DNA of 64,000 nucleotides from Hydractinia symbiolongicarpus (lineage: Eukaryota > Cnidaria > Hydrozoa > Anthoathecata > Hydractiniidae): assembly GCF_029227915.1 (NCBI RefSeq), contig NC_079882.1, positions 310,001-374,000 on the forward strand. Direction: 5' to 3'. A program made the translations under genes and the position numbers. The first letter of the stretch is position 1. Each line of letters opens with the position of its first letter. The notes beneath the pieces are model-generated. The model made no database searches. It saw nothing but the letters and a program-made list of their open reading frames with translations, and was not told the origin of the DNA. Below, piece by piece: positions 62,719-64,000 of this stretch.

Positions 62719-63470
62719 CATTTTTGATGAGGCGCTGAATAAAAGAAGTTTAATTGCCGGCAAAGAAGAACCTGCGATTTTCCGTAAATCCCTAACTCGG
62801 CCCGTATAGTCAGAAGTATACAAAGAAAGTACCCAGGGAGTAAACTCATTTCCCGAACGATTTTTTAAATTATTTTGTCATCACTAAAACGCATGAGACT
62901 TGTTATTTTCAAAAATGTTTTCATTTTTGATGAGACGCTGAATAAAACAAGTTTACTCGCTAGCAAACGAAAACCGGCGAATTCCCGTAAATCCCGGGCT
63001 TTGCCCGTATAGTCGAATGTATATAAAGAAAGTTCGGAGGGAGTAAACTGATTTCCCGAACGATTTTTTAAATTATTTTTTCAGCACTAAAACGCATGAG
63101 ACTTGTAGTTTTTAAAAATGTTTTCATTTTTGATGAGGCGCTGAATAAAAGAAATTTAATCGCTAGCAAACGAAAACCCGCGATTTCCCGTAAATCCTGG
63201 CCACGATCCGTATAGTAAAAAGTATACAAAGAAGGTACCCAGGGAGTAAACCCATTTCTCGAACGATTTTTAAAATTATTTTTTCATTACTAAACGCATG
63301 GGACTTGTAATTTTCAAAAATGTTTTGATTTTTGATGAGACGCTGAATAAAACAAGTTTAATCACTAGCAAACGAAAACCCGCGATTTCCCGTAAATCCC
63401 GGGCTTTGCCCGTATAGTCGAATGTATATAAAGAAAGTTCGGAGGGAGTAAACTCATTTCCCGAACGATC
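62719..63470 (+). repeat. Tail of the right-hand B/C domain
   Basis: About four monomers: one with 'aaagaagaacctgcg', a GAATTC C monomer (62,979), a third C/B hybrid near 63,160, and a C monomer with 'cactagc' that switches to an H tail near 63,460. The 'aacgcatggg' copy at 63,293 is 810 bp (four monomers) from the one at 62,483. Confidence 0.8.
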
Positions 63471-64000
63471 TTTTAAATATTTTTTCACCAGTAAAACGCA
63501 TGAGACTTGTAGTTTTCAAAAATGTTTTCATTTTTGATGAGACGCTGAATAAAAGAAGTTTAATCGCCGGCAAACGAAAACCCGCGATTTCCCGTGAATC
63601 CCGGACTCGGCCCGTATAGTCAAAAGTATACAAAGAAAGTACCCAGGGAGTAAACTCATTTCCCGAACAATTTTTTAAATTATTTTTTCAGCACTAAAAC
63701 GCATGAGACTTGTAGTTTTTAAAAATGTTTTCATTTTTGATGAGACGCTGAATAAAAGAAGTTTAATTGCCGGCAAACGAAAACCCGCGATTTCCCGTAA
63801 ATCCCGTAGTCGGCCCGTATAGTCAAAAGTATACAAAGAAAGTACCCAGGGAGTAAACTCATTTCCCGAACGATCTTTTAAATTATTTTTTCACCAGTAA
63901 AACGCATGAGACTTGTAGTTTTCAAAAATGTTTTCATTTTTGATGAGACGCTGAATAAAAGAAGTTTAATCGCCGGCAAACGAAAACCCGCGATTTCCCG
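63471..64000 (+). repeat. Return of H/N monomers at the right edge
   Basis: From 'cgatcttttaaatattttttcaccag' the monomers are H and N forms like those at 33-46 kb, including 'cccgtagtcgg'. The last base is inside a monomer core, so the array continues. This suggests that B/C and H domains alternate on a scale of tens of kilobases. Confidence 0.8.

Larger units (their letters stand above)
50193..62984 (+). repeat. GAATTC-marked C sub-lineage, nine copies
   Basis: C monomers reading 'gtttactcgctagc' and 'ccggcgaattcccg' have GAATTC at 50,193, 52,629, 55,065, 56,892, 57,704, 58,921, 60,951, 61,966 and 62,979. The spacings are 2436, 2436, 1827, 812, 1217, 2030, 1015 and 1013 bp, whole numbers of monomers that follow the HOR structure. 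A likely precursor with 'gtttactcgctagc' but 'cccgcgatttcccg' is at 53,421. Confidence 0.9.
1..64000 (+). repeat. Satellite DNA array, ~203 bp monomer, ~315 head-to-tail copies
   Basis: Every line of the window carries the same unit, recognisable by 'gatgagacgctgaat', 'cggcccgtatagtc', 'agggagtaaac' and 'aaaacgcatgagact', recurring every 202-203 bp. All copies face the same way; I saw no inverted monomer and no foreign insertion. The hand consensus has 41 C, 36 G and 13 CpG in 203 bp. Length differences between monomers are mostly 1 bp in the T-runs near consensus positions 143-160. Both ends fall inside monomers, so the array continues outside. The unit length, mutual similarity and HOR organisation are those of eukaryotic centromeric or heterochromatic satellites. 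Centromere function is inference; the sequence shows only the array. The family is not one I recognise. Confidence 0.97.

Noticed and set aside
1-64000. CRISPR-like direct repeats
   Set aside because: The period is about 203 bp and the whole unit is conserved; there are no short repeats separated by unrelated spacers.
1-64000. rRNA, tRNA, telomeric or microsatellite tracts, retrotransposon ends
   Set aside because: No tRNA-like clover, rRNA-like conserved stretch, short telomere-type repeat, LTR termini or poly-A insertion with target-site duplication was seen; all sequence is accounted for by the monomer.

Overview
The whole 64 kb window is one uninterrupted tandem array of an approximately 203 bp satellite monomer, about 315 copies by division, all in the same orientation. 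I found no gene, RNA gene, transposon, CRISPR array or unique-sequence island. The array runs off both ends of the window, so it is longer than 64 kb. A megasatellite of nucleosome-scale monomers with nested higher-order repeats (HORs) points to a eukaryotic centromeric, pericentromeric or other heterochromatic array. I do not recognise the satellite family and cannot name the organism from it.

The hand-built consensus, numbered from the c of 'catttttgatgagacgctg', is 203 bp and about 38% GC. It is sharply bipartite. Positions 37-86 are about 64% GC and hold 9 of the 13 CpGs. The remaining 153 bp are about 29% GC, and positions about 143-210 carry phased T/A tracts. Recurrent monomer classes are defined by diagnostic spellings. 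N is the generic form. B reads 'tctcct..ggccacgatccg'. C reads 'gctagc..cgggctttgcccg..tatataaag'. D reads 'agtatagagggaaatt'. E reads 'gttgaatcg..cggagtcgg'. F reads 'ttttgtcatcac'. G reads 'gccaacaaac'. H reads 'cgatcttttaaa..caccag'. I reads 'ggtaaacgaaaacacgcg'. J reads 'cccgtgatttccgg'.

Layout: 1-780 is mixed monomers. 781-7476 is a B/C HOR in two 12-mers and a 7-mer deletion form. 7477-9909 is irregular. 9910-13553 is a near-perfect tandem duplication of a 1822 bp 9-mer. 13554-17204 is short 2-4-mer cycles. 17205-30989 is a 36-monomer block (7299 bp) followed by a 32-monomer derivative. 30990-33422 is mixed. 33423-38983 is a duplicated 2.78 kb block that carries the same 57 bp deletion in both copies. 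38984-45872 is H-class HORs of 5 and 7 monomers. 45873-47089 is transitional. 47090-63,470 is a second B/C domain with 12, 12, 9, 10, 10 and 11-mer HORs. From about 63.47 kb H-class monomers return.

There are no genes to work together. The most interesting point is the C-class monomer. Within about 35 bp it has a perfect 13-nt hairpin, a sequence matching all nine core CENP-B-box bases except for one missing spacer base, and a TATA-box-like TATATAAAG. Eight C monomers lie before 15 kb and 24 lie after 47.5 kb, with none between. The two groups carry different fixed differences.
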